Assembly (NCBI RefSeq): GCF_000808575.1
Contig: NZ_JWLW01000006.1
Span: 1-64,000, forward strand
Length of the DNA stretch: 64,000 bases
DNA from: Alteromonas marina
Lineage (GTDB): Bacteria; Pseudomonadota; Gammaproteobacteria; Enterobacterales; Alteromonadaceae
Direction of reading: 5' to 3'
Made by a program: the position numbers and the translations under genes
Part shown: one piece after another, positions 1 to 9,547 of the stretch
Layout of the letters: each line of letters begins with the position of its first letter
How positions within the stretch are numbered: position 1 is the stretch's first letter
The notes under the pieces: model-generated
What the model was told of the DNA's origin: nothing
The model's input: only the letters and a program-made list of their open reading frames with translations
Databases searched by the model: none

Positions 1-421
1 ACATTCACTAGAAGCTTTGCTTCTTAGTGACTCACCCTGTTCGAGTGAGGTGCGCATTATACGCTGGAAGTTTTTGTTGTCAACACTTTTTGAAAATTTA
101 TTTTCTGAAGCGTTTCTTCTAAACTCCCGTCTTTACTGGCCTATAAAGGTAGTAGAGACTTACTTCAGGAGGCTTGCTGTTTTGCTTTTCCCCCGAAGCG
201 GATGCGCATTTTAGGGAAATGAGCGCTCACGTCAACAAGTATTTTAAAAAAATCCTTATTTTTCGATCGTTTGCATAAACAATGTGCAATACGTTCATAA
301 AAACCACTAATTCACCGCGCTTTTCACGATCTATAAGGTTAGTTAATTGGTAAGTCACGCTGTGTACTATAAATTAATAGAACAGTATTTGAACGTGTAC
401 GTGGATTATTGAGGGGTTTGC
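1..421. other. intergenic region with two small hairpins, no gene seen
   Basis: No convincing gene lies before position 422. Two short inverted repeats stand at the left edge: CACTAGAAGC (6-15) against GCTTCTTAGTG (19-29), and CTCAC (31-35) against GTGAG (45-49). Neither has a clear T-run, so they are not called as terminators; they may belong to the 3' flank of a gene outside the window. The stretch from about 80 to 130 is strongly AT-rich. The promoter of the dehydrogenase at 422 must lie at the right end. Confidence 0.4.
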
Positions 422-1570
422 ATGAAGGTTTCTGAATTTAAAACCGCTGGAAAACTCATAACGGGTCTTGGCGCTATTAAAGCCCTCACGGATGAAATGG
501 CGAGATTATCCATAAAGGAATGTGCCATCGTTACTGACAAGGGCGTTTCTTCATCTGGTCTTCTTGACCAACTACTCACACTATTACCCTCTTCACCCTT
601 ACTTATTATTGATGACATTCCACCAGAGCCTGAAGTGAATATCATAGAAGATAAGTTAGCGATACTTCGTGAGAAGCAAGTAGACGGAATTATTGCTCTT
701 GGTGGAGGTAGCGCTATTGATAGTGCAAAAGTACTTGCAGCTACATACGATCATACTGGCCCCCTCAGTGAACTCTTCGGAGAAAATACGCTTTCGAAAC
801 GTCGTTTGCCTCTTATTGTTATCCCCACTACCGCCGGTACAGGTTCAGAAGTTACCAATATTGCTATCTTGTCAGATCCGATAGCACAGATGAAAAAAGG
901 AATTGTTAGTCACTGCCTGCTACCCGATGTTGCGATTGTTGCACCGGAGATGACAAAAACATGCCCACAGTCCATTACAGCAGCAAGCGGTATAGACGCA
1001 TTCGTTCACGCGCTTGAAGCCTATATAAGTGTAAATGCCAGCCCAATTACCGACGCATTAGCAGAGAAAGCACTGAAGCTTATCTTTAATTCATTACTTC
1101 ACGCTTATAATAACGGTGAGAACTTATCAGCACGTGAAGATATGGCCACCGGCAGTTTAATGGCCGGTCTTGCGTTTGGAAACGCGGGCGTGGGGGCAGT
1201 ACATGCCTTAGCTTATCCACTAGGGGGACGGTTTCATCTGTCACATGGCATGAGTAACGCTGTAATGCTACCTCATGTATTGAAAGTAAATGCGCCGTTC
1301 TGCCAAGACAAACTTTATTGTGTGGCTAAGCTTTTAAAGGTATGTGAGCGCCACCACTCAAAAGAGGAAGCTATTAAACTGTTATTAGTTGCTATAGAAA
1401 AACTGTGTCGCGACGTAGGCATTCCCGCTTCACTCACCCACTTTAATATTCCACCTTCTTGTGTAGGGGAGTTAGCAGAAGAGGCGAGTAAAGTAACTCG
1501 CCTTCTTCGCAATAATCCCAAGCAATTGAGTATTGAAGAGATTGAAGATATCTATCGGCTAGCTTTTTAA
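422..1570 (+). CDS. iron-type (group III) alcohol dehydrogenase
   Basis: This 382-aa cytoplasmic enzyme belongs to the Fe-ADH family, which interconverts alcohols and aldehydes or ketones with NAD(P). The nucleotide-binding GGGSAID motif is at residues 94-100 and PTTAGTGSEVT at 135-145. The four metal ligands expected for the family are visible as D192, H196, H261 and H275, with nearly the same spacing as in E. coli FucO, so it should be active. The start ATG follows GAGGGG at a good distance. Its stop overlaps the convergent DUF1080 gene by 4 bp. The substrate is unknown; a link to the neighbouring sugar locus is possible but unproven, because it is transcribed separately. Confidence 0.9.
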   Translation: MKVSEFKTAGKLITGLGAIKALTDEMARLSIKECAIVTDKGVSSSGLLDQLLTLLPSSPLLIIDDIPPEPEVNIIEDKLAILREKQVDGIIALGGGSAIDSAKVLAATYDHTGPLSELFGENTLSKRRLPLIVIPTTAGTGSEVTNIAILSDPIAQMKKGIVSHCLLPDVAIVAPEMTKTCPQSITAASGIDAFVHALEAYISVNASPITDALAEKALKLIFNSLLHAYNNGENLSAREDMATGSLMAGLAFGNAGVGAVHALAYPLGGRFHLSHGMSNAVMLPHVLKVNAPFCQDKLYCVAKLLKVCERHHSKEEAIKLLLVAIEKLCRDVGIPASLTHFNIPPSCVGELAEEASKVTRLLRNNPKQLSIEEIEDIYRLAF

Positions 1571-2334
1571 AGTGGTCTTACCCACATATTCTTAAAGCTT
1601 ACTAAGTTACCGTGATCTTGTAATTGAAGCGGTGCGCATCCGTGAGCTTTGTACTTAGGCGCACCGATCCATTCTGTTGTACCTTGAATTTCCGTATGGT
1701 TCTGAACCACTACGCCGTTATGTATTACCGTAACATAGCCTCTCGTTGCTAGTTCTTCACCGTTAAAGGTTGGTGCTTTATATATGATGTCGTAGGTTTG
1801 CCATTCGCCAGGCGCCTTCATAGCGTTAACTAAAGGAATGGTTTGTTTATAAACACTTGCCGCTTGACCATTGGGATAGGTCTTATTCTGATATGAATCC
1901 AAGACTTGAATTTCATATCGCTGCTGCAGGAAGATACCGCTGTTATTGCGCTGCTGTCCTTCCATTCCCGCTTCTGGCTGCGGCGCTTTCCACTCTACGT
2001 GCAACTGTACATCACAAAACTCTGCTTTCGTTTTGATATCGCCTGTTCCCGGCTTCACAGTTAGTACACCGTTTTCCAGCGTCCACTTAGCATCACCTTC
2101 CTTTACTGAAGTCCAGTTAGACAGGTCATCACCAATTAAAGAAATGGCATCAGAGGGCACGCCTGCCTTATCAAAAGAAACCACTTCAGGAACAGGCTCC
2201 CATACTTCCGTTTTAGCAGCCTGCTGTTCGCGGGTTAAACGCGATTCGCTTTTTTCAGTTTGTGCATCTGCTGTAGCACATGCAGAAAGTGGCATGAGCA
2301 AAGCCACTGTTGAAGCGACGAATGTTCTATTCAT
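1567..2334 (-). CDS. DUF1080 / 3-keto-disaccharide hydrolase-family lipoprotein
   Basis: A 255-aa exported protein. The N-terminus is a lipoprotein signal peptide with lipobox L16-S17-A18-C19, so the mature protein should be membrane-anchored and periplasm-facing. The rest is a single jelly-roll DUF1080 domain (PF06439, now named 3-keto-disaccharide hydrolase), including the typical NNSGIFLQQRYEIQVLDS segment near residues 130-147. Family members act on 3-keto-glycosides. It is the last gene of the seven-gene operon starting at 9171, directly downstream of a GMC dehydrogenase pair that could make such 3-keto sugars. The role in cleaving or hydrating the keto-sugar is inferred from family and context. 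Confidence 0.88.
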   Translation of the reverse strand: MNRTFVASTVALLMPLSACATADAQTEKSESRLTREQQAAKTEVWEPVPEVVSFDKAGVPSDAISLIGDDLSNWTSVKEGDAKWTLENGVLTVKPGTGDIKTKAEFCDVQLHVEWKAPQPEAGMEGQQRNNSGIFLQQRYEIQVLDSYQNKTYPNGQAASVYKQTIPLVNAMKAPGEWQTYDIIYKAPTFNGEELATRGYVTVIHNGVVVQNHTEIQGTTEWIGAPKYKAHGCAPLQLQDHGNLVSFKNMWVRPL

Positions 2335-2399
2335 AGTGTCAGTACCTTGTTTTATCCGTTATATAACTGTGTTGTGTTTGGCAGCTCGACAGCGCAGGC

Positions 2400-3017
2400 T
2401 CAAGTGGCCCACGCTTTATCGCCCTTCTTGTAAGGGAATGCACCGTCGTAGCGTCCAGGAATAGCCACATAACGAAGCACTTTAGTCGCGCCAACTTGAG
2501 ACGTGAAAAAGCAATAAAGTGTTAGCTGTTTTAATAGCGTAAAGTAGTGAGGGGTTGGCTCATCGGTACCTGGCTCCCACTGACTTGGCTTTCCTGTTTC
2601 AACGCCTTGATAAACACCGTTAGCAAGGTTCGCCGCTTTCGCTTCTACATCCAGGTCGTTAAATAAAGTCTCTCGTTCTTGCTTGGTAAGCTGAACAAAT
2701 TGTTTGTTGAAACGACTTTGACTTAACGAAGATATTTTCTTAATGCCATCAAGAAAGGTCTTCTGAAGCAAAGGTGTGTAGCAATCGGTTACCAGCACAG
2801 CCATTGTGGCACCAACGTTAGCCGCTTTTGCTCCAGGCGTGTCAGTTTGAGGAATGATCACTTCACCCATTTCATTCAGCGAGGCCACATCTTTTTCATT
2901 AAACAATGTGTCGCTAAGCGGTACAGCAGGCACATCTGTGTAAGCAAGCACATTACCTGCGAACAATGCTGTGCCTGTAGCAGTGGCTATGAGCTTAAGT
3001 AGTTCTCGGCGTTCCAT
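2400..3017 (-). CDS. gluconate 2-dehydrogenase subunit 3-family protein (Tat-exported small subunit)
   Basis: A 205-aa protein of the Gluconate_2-dh3 family (PF13618). It begins MERRELLKLIA, a twin-arginine motif followed by a hydrophobic stretch ending near AYT, so it should be exported folded by the Tat system. In known FAD sugar dehydrogenases this small subunit acts as hitch-hiker and chaperone that carries the signal-less GMC subunit across the membrane. Its ATG overlaps the stop of the GMC gene by one base (TAATG), which implies translational coupling and a fixed ratio of the two. No cytochrome c subunit follows, so the electron acceptor is not evident. Confidence 0.88.
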   Translation of the reverse strand: MERRELLKLIATATGTALFAGNVLAYTDVPAVPLSDTLFNEKDVASLNEMGEVIIPQTDTPGAKAANVGATMAVLVTDCYTPLLQKTFLDGIKKISSLSQSRFNKQFVQLTKQERETLFNDLDVEAKAANLANGVYQGVETGKPSQWEPGTDEPTPHYFTLLKQLTLYCFFTSQVGATKVLRYVAIPGRYDGAFPYKKGDKAWAT

Positions 3018-4702
3018 TATAGATTTCCTCGCTTTAACTCTTCTACGGCAAAGTCTGCGGCTCTTGCCGTTAATGCCATGTAGGTCAGTGAAGGGTTAAC
3101 ACAGCTGGCCGATGTCATTGCCGCACCATCGGTCACAAATACGTTCGGTGCATCCCACACTTGGTTATGCGCATTAAGCACAGAGCTTTTTGGGTCTCTT
3201 CCCATACGCGCGGTGCCCATTTCATGAATGCCCATGCCAGGTGCGTAGTCAGCATCCCAGCCTTGAACATTTTTAAGGCCAGCCGCTTCAAACATCTCAA
3301 TCGCGTCTTGCTGCATGTCCTTGCGCATCTTAAGCTCGTTTTCTTTAATCTCGACATCCATTGCGAGTACTGGTAAGCCCCATTTGTCGGTGACTTTTTT
3401 GTTCAAGTACACTTTGTTCTCGTGATACGGAAGAATTTCACCGAACGCTGTCATGCCTATTGTCCATGGACCAGGCTCGGTTATCGCATCTTTAAGCCCA
3501 GCACCTATACCAAGCTCAGCTATGTCTTTGCGCCAACCTGAACGGCTTGCGCCGCCTTGATAACCAAATCCACGCAGGTAGTCTCGTTTATCACTTCCCC
3601 AGTTTCTAAACCTTGGCACATAGAAGCCACTCGGCCTGCGACCGTAGGTATATTTGTCGTCAAAACCTTCAACTTCAGCTGAAGCACCGACTCTAAAGTG
3701 GTGATCCATAACGTTGTGACCCAACTCGCCGCTGCTGCTTCCTAAGCCACCGTCCCATACGTCTGTGGCAGAGTTCATCAGTACCCACGCCGAGTTAAGT
3801 GCTGACGCATTTACAAAGATGATCTTGCTTTTAAATACATAGGTCTCGTTGGTTTCTGCATCGATAATTTCAACGCCAGTCGCGCGCTTCTTGTCTTTGT
3901 CGAACAAGATCTCTTTTACTATCGAGAAAGGTCGAAGGGTTAAGTTACCTGTTTTAACCGCAGCCGGAAGCGTAGAGGCTTGTGTACTAAAGTAGCCACC
4001 GAAGGGGCAACCCAACCAACACTTATTGCGGTATTGGCAATGAACACGCCCTTCTTCAGGCTTGCTTTGTGTCATGTTTGAAGTGCGGCCATGTACCATG
4101 TGACGCGCGCCTTCATAGGCCTTTTTCACCCGCGCCGCGACACTTTCCTCTACAATATTCATTGGCATTGGCGGCTGGTAAACGCCATCAGGCAATACAT
4201 CTAAGCCGTCGCGATTACCGCTGATACCTGCGAATTTTTCTACATAATCGTACCATGGCGCCAAATCTTCATAGCGAATGGGCCAGTCGACCGCAATGCC
4301 TTCTTTAGCATTGGCTTCGAAATCTTCTTTATTCAAACGATAGCTTTGACGCCCCCACAACAGTGAGCGCCCACCCACGTGGTAGCCTCTGTACCAGTCG
4401 AAGCGCTTGTCTTCGGTATAAGGATTTTCTTTTTCATTTGCCCACATGCCGTACGTTTTTTCATTTAGCGGGTAATCACGCTTAAGCACAGGGTAGTCAA
4501 CTTTCATAGCCTGAGTAGGCAGATCTCGGTGAGGAAAATCCCAATCCTCTTTATGCGCATTTTTATAATCTTTAATATGCTCGATATTTTGGCCACGTTC
4601 TAACATGAGCACTTTTAGGCCCTTTTCAGTTAGCTCCTTAGCAGCCCAACCGCCACTGATACCAGATCCAATAACTATTGCATCATATTCGTTACTCGCC
4701 AT
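3017..4702 (-). CDS. GMC-family FAD-dependent sugar dehydrogenase, catalytic subunit
   Basis: A 561-aa flavoprotein. The Rossmann motif G12-S-G14-I-S-G17 lies at the N-terminus. A Cys-rich segment, CQYRNKCWLGCPF, lies in the middle, and the C-terminal GMC half carries GMGIHEMGTARMG and the active-site NPSLT segment. It has no signal peptide of its own, which fits co-export with the Tat-dependent small subunit encoded next. Close family members include gluconate, fructose and glucoside 3-dehydrogenases. With a DUF1080 protein and three sugar isomerases alongside, oxidation of a glycoside at C3 is the best guess; the exact sugar cannot be read from the sequence. Confidence 0.88.
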   Translation of the reverse strand: MASNEYDAIVIGSGISGGWAAKELTEKGLKVLMLERGQNIEHIKDYKNAHKEDWDFPHRDLPTQAMKVDYPVLKRDYPLNEKTYGMWANEKENPYTEDKRFDWYRGYHVGGRSLLWGRQSYRLNKEDFEANAKEGIAVDWPIRYEDLAPWYDYVEKFAGISGNRDGLDVLPDGVYQPPMPMNIVEESVAARVKKAYEGARHMVHGRTSNMTQSKPEEGRVHCQYRNKCWLGCPFGGYFSTQASTLPAAVKTGNLTLRPFSIVKEILFDKDKKRATGVEIIDAETNETYVFKSKIIFVNASALNSAWVLMNSATDVWDGGLGSSSGELGHNVMDHHFRVGASAEVEGFDDKYTYGRRPSGFYVPRFRNWGSDKRDYLRGFGYQGGASRSGWRKDIAELGIGAGLKDAITEPGPWTIGMTAFGEILPYHENKVYLNKKVTDKWGLPVLAMDVEIKENELKMRKDMQQDAIEMFEAAGLKNVQGWDADYAPGMGIHEMGTARMGRDPKSSVLNAHNQVWDAPNVFVTDGAAMTSASCVNPSLTYMALTARAADFAVEELKRGNL

Positions 4703-4746
4703 AACACGTCCTTAAAACTTAATTCGTCGCTGTGCCTGTTCGCACG

Positions 4747-5682
4747 TTACACATCACAGATATGGATCGCTTGTTGTAGCGACGCTATTCTGTTGGCTTT
4801 GGTTTTCGGTGTGGGTATAAACTCTTGTGCTAAGTAGCCTTTAAATCCGGTCTCGACAATGGCTTTAGCTATTGCTTCATAATTGAGTTCTTGAGAAGCA
4901 TCTATTTCGTGACGCCCAGGTACGCCGGCCGTATGGTAATGGCCAAAGTACTGATAGTTATCTCGAATAGTTCGGATGATATCCCCCTCATTAATTTGCA
5001 TGTGGTAGATATCGTAAAGTAGTGAGAAGTGCTTAGAGCCTAGGCGTTTGCAAAGCTCTATTCCCCATGCAGAATTGTCGGCCATGTAATCAGGGTGGTC
5101 GACTTTACTGTTAAACAGCTCCATGAAAATCACTACATTGCGTTTTTCAGCATGAGGTAAAATGCGTTTTAACCCTTTAACCGCATTTTCCAGTCCGTCT
5201 TCTCGTGACATGCCTCGGGCATTGCCGCTAAAGCAGATAAGGTTTGTATAACCTGCATCAGCGACCAAATCGATGTGCTTTATATAACGCGCTTCTAGTT
5301 CATCGTGGAGCTCACTGTGAATGAAGCCGTCTTCAAGACTTATCTCGGCGCCGTTACACATAGAAGAGTCGATGCCGTACTGCTTTAGCACAGGCCAATC
5401 TTCAGGGCCTACCAAGTCAATGGCTCCAAACCCTAAATCCTTAACGGTTTGACACAACTCTTCAATGCTTAAATCGCCGTAGGTCCATCTGCTTACTGAG
5501 TGATTTACATTACCTTTAAGTGGCGTATTCACAGTATTACTACTGTTCGTTCCTTTTGTGCTCGCTACGGCGGGCATGGCAGTAACTAAACTAGCAGCAG
5601 CCAACCCTGTTCCGGCAATACCGGCTCCTGTCATTGCCATACTCTGAAGTAACTTTCTGCGGGTAATGTTATGCATCTGCAT
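4747..5682 (-). CDS. Tat-exported TIM-barrel sugar isomerase/epimerase (hydroxypyruvate isomerase-like)
   Basis: A 311-aa protein of the AP-endonuclease-2 / xylose-isomerase-like TIM barrel family (PF01261), closest in style to hydroxypyruvate isomerases. The N-terminus has a twin-arginine signal (ITRRKLLQS, then an Ala-rich stretch ending AVA), so the enzyme should act in the periplasm. Likely metal ligands sit in MELFNSK, LLYDIYHMQ, YHTAGVPGRHE and AQEFIP. The start overlaps the upstream MFS gene by 14 bp; an ATG two codons later (5676) has better spacing from the AAGG upstream and may be the real start. Given the GMC/DUF1080 neighbours, it may isomerise or eliminate a 3-keto sugar rather than hydroxypyruvate. 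Confidence 0.83.
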   Translation of the reverse strand: MQMHNITRRKLLQSMAMTGAGIAGTGLAAASLVTAMPAVASTKGTNSSNTVNTPLKGNVNHSVSRWTYGDLSIEELCQTVKDLGFGAIDLVGPEDWPVLKQYGIDSSMCNGAEISLEDGFIHSELHDELEARYIKHIDLVADAGYTNLICFSGNARGMSREDGLENAVKGLKRILPHAEKRNVVIFMELFNSKVDHPDYMADNSAWGIELCKRLGSKHFSLLYDIYHMQINEGDIIRTIRDNYQYFGHYHTAGVPGRHEIDASQELNYEAIAKAIVETGFKGYLAQEFIPTPKTKANRIASLQQAIHICDV

Positions 5683-6886
5683 CCACCTTCTCTTTTCTGA
5701 ACAGAATGGCGAATAGCACTAACACAACCGCGGCAAACCCTGCTGGGAATAACCAAACATGCTGCCAACTATGCGCACCTGTTTCCATCGTGTAGGTATC
5801 GGTAATTGCGCCAGCAACCGCGAAACCCACCAGCATACCTACGCCATATGTCGCTAAGGTAATTAGCCCCTGCGCTGCACTTTTTACGTTTTCTCCCGCC
5901 TTTGCATTGGTATAGATTTGCCCTGATACAAAGAAGAAGTCGTAACAAATACCGTGCAGTGCAATACCAACAATAAGCATGAACAAGCCTTCGTCAGCGT
6001 TTCCGAATGCGAACAGTGCATAACGTACAACCCACGCTGCCATGCCTATCACTAACGTGGCTTTAATGCCGAAACGGTTCAAAAATACCGGCAGGGCCAA
6101 CATGAACAATACTTCGGAAACTTGACCTAGTGTCATTTTGCCCGTTGCATTTTCAACGCCTATTTCAGTAAGGAATGGGTTCGCATTCTGGTAGTAAAAC
6201 GCCAGTGGAATACAAATAAGTACAGATGAAAGAAAGAATACAAAGAAGTTTTTGTCTTTTAACAGTGCCAACGCGTCCAAGCCAAGAATGTCGCGAATAG
6301 TTACCGCTTTACCGCTAGATTGAGGTGGCGTGTTTGGCAGTGTAAAACTGAATACGCCCAACATTAGCGAGGCAACGCTGCACAATAAGAACGTGTTTTT
6401 GAGCATACCATCGGCAATAGACTGGGCAGAATCCCATGAGAAGACATAGCTAATCATAAGGCCTGCCACAATCCAGCCGATAGTGCCCCACACACGAACT
6501 TTTCCGAACTCTTTGGATGGGTCAACCATTTGCCCGAATGACACTGAGTTAACCAAAGCAAGCGTAGGCATGTACGCAATCATGTATGCCAACACATAAG
6601 GGTAAAAGCTGGCGAAATCATTCGCTTGGTACATACAGTACATAAGCACGGCGCCAACAATGTGTAGTAAGCCGAGGATCTTTTCTGCATTAAAGAATCG
6701 GTCAGCAATAAGGCCCACTATAAAAGGGGCAATGATGGCGCCCCAACTTTGGGTTGAGAAGGCCATGCCAATTTGCCCACCATTGGCAGACAAGGTATTC
6801 GATAAATACGTGCCTAATGTTACAAACCAGCCTCCCCAAATGAAGAACTGAAGGAACATCATCAAACTAAGGCGTAGGGTTATCAT
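5669..6886 (-). CDS. MFS transporter, nucleoside:H+ symporter (NupG/XapB) family
   Basis: A 405-aa integral membrane protein with about twelve hydrophobic segments across its whole length. The opening (LSLMMFLQFFIWGGWFVTLGTYL) and the FGKVRVWGTIGWIVAGL segment are typical of the nucleoside permease branch of the major facilitator superfamily. In polysaccharide and sugar loci of marine bacteria this branch is often found with Gfo/Idh/MocA and isomerase genes, where it probably moves a sugar rather than a nucleoside. Here it would bring the product of the periplasmic dehydrogenase and isomerase steps to the two cytoplasmic enzymes encoded upstream in the same operon. Confidence 0.88.
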   Translation of the reverse strand: MITLRLSLMMFLQFFIWGGWFVTLGTYLSNTLSANGGQIGMAFSTQSWGAIIAPFIVGLIADRFFNAEKILGLLHIVGAVLMYCMYQANDFASFYPYVLAYMIAYMPTLALVNSVSFGQMVDPSKEFGKVRVWGTIGWIVAGLMISYVFSWDSAQSIADGMLKNTFLLCSVASLMLGVFSFTLPNTPPQSSGKAVTIRDILGLDALALLKDKNFFVFFLSSVLICIPLAFYYQNANPFLTEIGVENATGKMTLGQVSEVLFMLALPVFLNRFGIKATLVIGMAAWVVRYALFAFGNADEGLFMLIVGIALHGICYDFFFVSGQIYTNAKAGENVKSAAQGLITLATYGVGMLVGFAVAGAITDTYTMETGAHSWQHVWLFPAGFAAVVLVLFAILFRKEKVDADA

Positions 6887-6912
6887 AGTTATTGTTATCC
6901 TATTGATGGCGC

Positions 6913-7980
6913 TTAGCGCTCAAGGCCTAAAATACGATTATTCTTCGCTTCACTAACCTCTCCACCAGCAAAGTCGTCAAACGCATATTTGCTTGGCTCG
7001 ATAATGTGTGAAGCGATAAACGGTGCACCTTCTGCTGCGCCTTGCGCACTGTCTTTTAAGCAGCATTCCCACTCAAGTACCGCCCAACCTGTGAAGCCAT
7101 ACTGGGTAAGCTTGCTGAAAATACCTTTGAAGTCGACTTGGCCGTCGCCAAGGGAACGAAAACGTCCCGCGCGGTCTTGCCAGTCTTGATAGCCGCCGTA
7201 CACACCGTTTCTACCGTTCGGATTGAACTCAGCGTCTTTAACGTGAAACATTTTGATCCGGCTGTGGTAGCGGTCGATGAAGTCAAGGTAGTCAAGCTGC
7301 TGTAAAACAAAGTGACTTGGATCGAAAAGAATATTTGCTCGTGGGTGGTTATCTACAGCTTTTAAAAACTGTTCGAACGAAGCGCCATCGTGCAAGTCTT
7401 CCCCGGGGTGAATTTCGTAACATACGTCAACACCCGCATCGTCGAATGCATCGAGAATGGGTTTCCAACGCTTGGCTAATTCAGCAAAGCCTTGCTCGAC
7501 CAAGCCAGCAGGACGCTGAGGCCACGGGTAAACCAAGTGCCACATTAATGCACCTGAAAAGGTAGCGTGAGCTTTCAATCCCAAGCGCTTACTGGCAATA
7601 GCCGCACATTTAAGCTGATTAATTGCCCATTCGGTTCGCTCTTGTGGCTTGCCGTGTAAATGCGCCGGCGCAAAGTTATCGAATAACTCGTCGTAAGCGG
7701 GATGAACCGCCACTAGCTGACCTTGTAAGTGCGTCGATAGTTCAGTAATTTCTACGCCAGCGTCTTTGCAAATTTTAGCGATGTTGTCGCAGTACTCTTG
7801 GCTCTCAGCTGCTTTTTCTAAATCAAACAGACTAGGATCGGTAGGTACCTGTATTCCCTTGTAACCAAGCGACGCTGCCCACTTCGCCATATTTTCGAGC
7901 GTATCGAACGGCGCTTCTTTTCCCATGAACTGAGCAAGGAAGATAGCAGGCCCTTTTATAGGTTGTTGATTAGTAGCCAT
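6913..7980 (-). CDS. cytoplasmic TIM-barrel sugar phosphate isomerase/epimerase family protein
   Basis: A 355-aa PF01261 protein without a signal peptide, in contrast to the other two members of this family at the locus. Likely metal-binding residues are visible in CYEIHPGEDLH, ILFDPSHF, MFHVKDAEF and AVLEWEC. The gene is 26 bp upstream of the MFS carrier and 36 bp downstream of the oxidoreductase, so it is part of the operon. With a Gfo/Idh/MocA partner it could isomerise or open a keto-sugar imported from the periplasm. The substrate is not known. Confidence 0.85.
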   Translation of the reverse strand: MATNQQPIKGPAIFLAQFMGKEAPFDTLENMAKWAASLGYKGIQVPTDPSLFDLEKAAESQEYCDNIAKICKDAGVEITELSTHLQGQLVAVHPAYDELFDNFAPAHLHGKPQERTEWAINQLKCAAIASKRLGLKAHATFSGALMWHLVYPWPQRPAGLVEQGFAELAKRWKPILDAFDDAGVDVCYEIHPGEDLHDGASFEQFLKAVDNHPRANILFDPSHFVLQQLDYLDFIDRYHSRIKMFHVKDAEFNPNGRNGVYGGYQDWQDRAGRFRSLGDGQVDFKGIFSKLTQYGFTGWAVLEWECCLKDSAQGAAEGAPFIASHIIEPSKYAFDDFAGGEVSEAKNNRILGLER

Positions 7981-8016
7981 AAGCGCTCACCTTTTTCGTT
8001 GTATGTTTTAATTGCA

Positions 8017-9171
8017 TTACTGCGTTCCTTCCTGACTGACCGACTCCCATTTGGTGTCGCTGTCAGTACTGGCAAGCATGGCATCGATAAATACCATTCC
8101 GCGTATGCCTGAATTTATTCCTGGAACGCCATCAGCTTTGCCTTTTTGATTCGCGCGTACCGCTTTAGCAAAATCGGTATACAAATTTGCCATTGCTTCT
8201 AAGTAGCCCTCTGGGTGGCCAGCTGGAACACGACAACGTGCAGATGCAGCATCACATAACCCAACTTGACCCTGGCCGGCTCTAAACACTTGATAAGGGG
8301 CATCAACAGGGAGATAGATAACAGAGTTCGGCTCCATTTGACGCCACTCTAAACCGCCTTTGTCACCGTAGACACGGATCTTCAACGCGTTTTCTTCACC
8401 AGCACATACCTGCGAAGCAATCAGCACGCCCGACGCACCCTTCTTAGTTTTAATAAGCGCGGCGCCGTCGTCATCTAATCGGCGTCCTTCAACATGGGTG
8501 TTTAACTCGCCACATAGCGAGGTAACACTGTCGTTTAATACAAACTCAACAAGTCCAAAGGCATGAGTGCCGATGTCGCCCATTGCGCCCGTTGCGCCAG
8601 AAATTGCTGGATCGGTACGCCACTGCGCTTGCTTATTGTGCGTTTCTTCTTCGCCAGACAACCAGCCTTGCGGATACTCAACATACACTTTTCGAATTTT
8701 GCCCAGCTTACCGCTTTCAACGAGATGACGTGCTTGCCAAACCATAGGATAACCAAGGTAGGTATGAGCCAAGCCGTATAGCGATTCACTGGCGTGAATA
8801 ACATCTTGAAGCTCTTTTACTTCTGCAAAGCTAACGCCTGCTGGTTTTTCACAGAAAACATGAAAGCCCGCCTTAATTGCGGCAAGTGAAATAGGTACGT
8901 GAAGATGATTAGGCGTTACGATAACCACAACCTGCATGCGCTGCTGCTCAGGTAATTTGGCTTCTTCTTCTAACATTGACTGCCAGCTATCGTATGTGCG
9001 CGATGTTGATACGTTCAATGCAGCAGCAGTACGCGTATTATTTTCTTCGTTGCGGCTAAATGCGCCACACACCAACTGGTAGTTCCCATCTAACCCTGCG
9101 GCATGACGATGCACGGCACCGATAAACGCGCCTTCCCCGCCTCCGATCATTCCCATTCGAATTGGTTGCAT
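8017..9171 (-). CDS. Gfo/Idh/MocA-family NAD(P)-dependent oxidoreductase
   Basis: A 384-aa cytoplasmic dehydrogenase and first gene of the operon. The N-terminal Rossmann domain begins with [16 protein letters not shown], and the family signature EKP is at residues 108-110. [10 protein letters not shown] segment later supplies the usual Asp/His pair of the catalytic domain. Family members oxidise or reduce sugars, inositols and keto-glycosides. As the partner of the cytoplasmic isomerase, it may reduce the 3-keto group back to a hydroxyl to release an ordinary hexose, or oxidise a related sugar. The promoter region immediately upstream holds a perfect palindrome at 9219. Confidence 0.88.
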   Translation of the reverse strand: MQPIRMGMIGGGEGAFIGAVHRHAAGLDGNYQLVCGAFSRNEENNTRTAAALNVSTSRTYDSWQSMLEEEAKLPEQQRMQVVVIVTPNHLHVPISLAAIKAGFHVFCEKPAGVSFAEVKELQDVIHASESLYGLAHTYLGYPMVWQARHLVESGKLGKIRKVYVEYPQGWLSGEEETHNKQAQWRTDPAISGATGAMGDIGTHAFGLVEFVLNDSVTSLCGELNTHVEGRRLDDDGAALIKTKKGASGVLIASQVCAGEENALKIRVYGDKGGLEWRQMEPNSVIYLPVDAPYQVFRAGQGQVGLCDAASARCRVPAGHPEGYLEAMANLYTDFAKAVRANQKGKADGVPGINSGIRGMVFIDAMLASTDSDTKWESVSQEGTQ

Positions 9172-9218
9172 TGAAATTCCTCTGAGTGCAAACGCACTAT
9201 TGGTGTTACTAATGCCAC

Positions 9219-9240
9219 AAAATGTAACCCGTTACATTTT
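9219..9240. promoter_or_regulatory. LacI-type operator palindrome
   Basis: Two perfect 10-base arms, AAAATGTAAC (9219-9228) and GTTACATTTT (9231-9240), are separated by CC. Half sites of the TGTAAC type around a CG-like centre are typical of LacI-family regulators. The site lies 48 bp upstream of the operon start at 9171 and in the same intergenic region as the divergent LacI gene at 9548, so it is the expected repressor site for the seven-gene operon. Confidence 0.75.
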
Positions 9241-9429
9241 AATGGTCAATACAAAAAACAGCATTTTATTAATCTAAAGTTTACAAATAGCGAGGTAATA
9301 CCGGGGCTTTACTACCTTTAACCGCCTATTCCTGCACCAAATTTGAACATAACACTAGCTCAAATTTACATAAATCCTACAAATAACCTTTGACGTTTTA
9401 ATGAAAGTGCGTATTCTTTTGCTTAAAAT

Positions 9430-9442
9430 GAAAACGGTTACA
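9430..9442. promoter_or_regulatory. probable second LacI-type operator near the regulator promoter
   Basis: GAAAACGGTTACA here repeats one half site of the palindrome at 9219 (GTTACA) and has a looser opposite half (GAAAAC). It lies about 105 bp upstream of the LacI gene and about 200 bp from the first site. It could serve autoregulation or a repression loop. The 9172-9547 interval shows no gene, and its left half is AT-rich. Confidence 0.5.
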
Positions 9443-9547
9443 TATTAATTTCACGTAAATTTTGAATTCGCTACCATCGTATAGACCACACCTCTACTGG
9501 GTTAGGTTTACAATGCGCGAGTGAATTAACAAACAACAATAACGTAA

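Noticed and set aside
17-214. Open frame of 65 codons at the left edge
   Set aside because: It has no ribosome site, crosses two hairpins and an AT-rich stretch, and has no recognisable protein features.
4747-5682. Assignment as a true hydroxypyruvate isomerase of glyoxylate metabolism
   Set aside because: The Tat signal predicts a periplasmic enzyme and no glyoxylate genes are adjacent; sugar-locus context favours another substrate.
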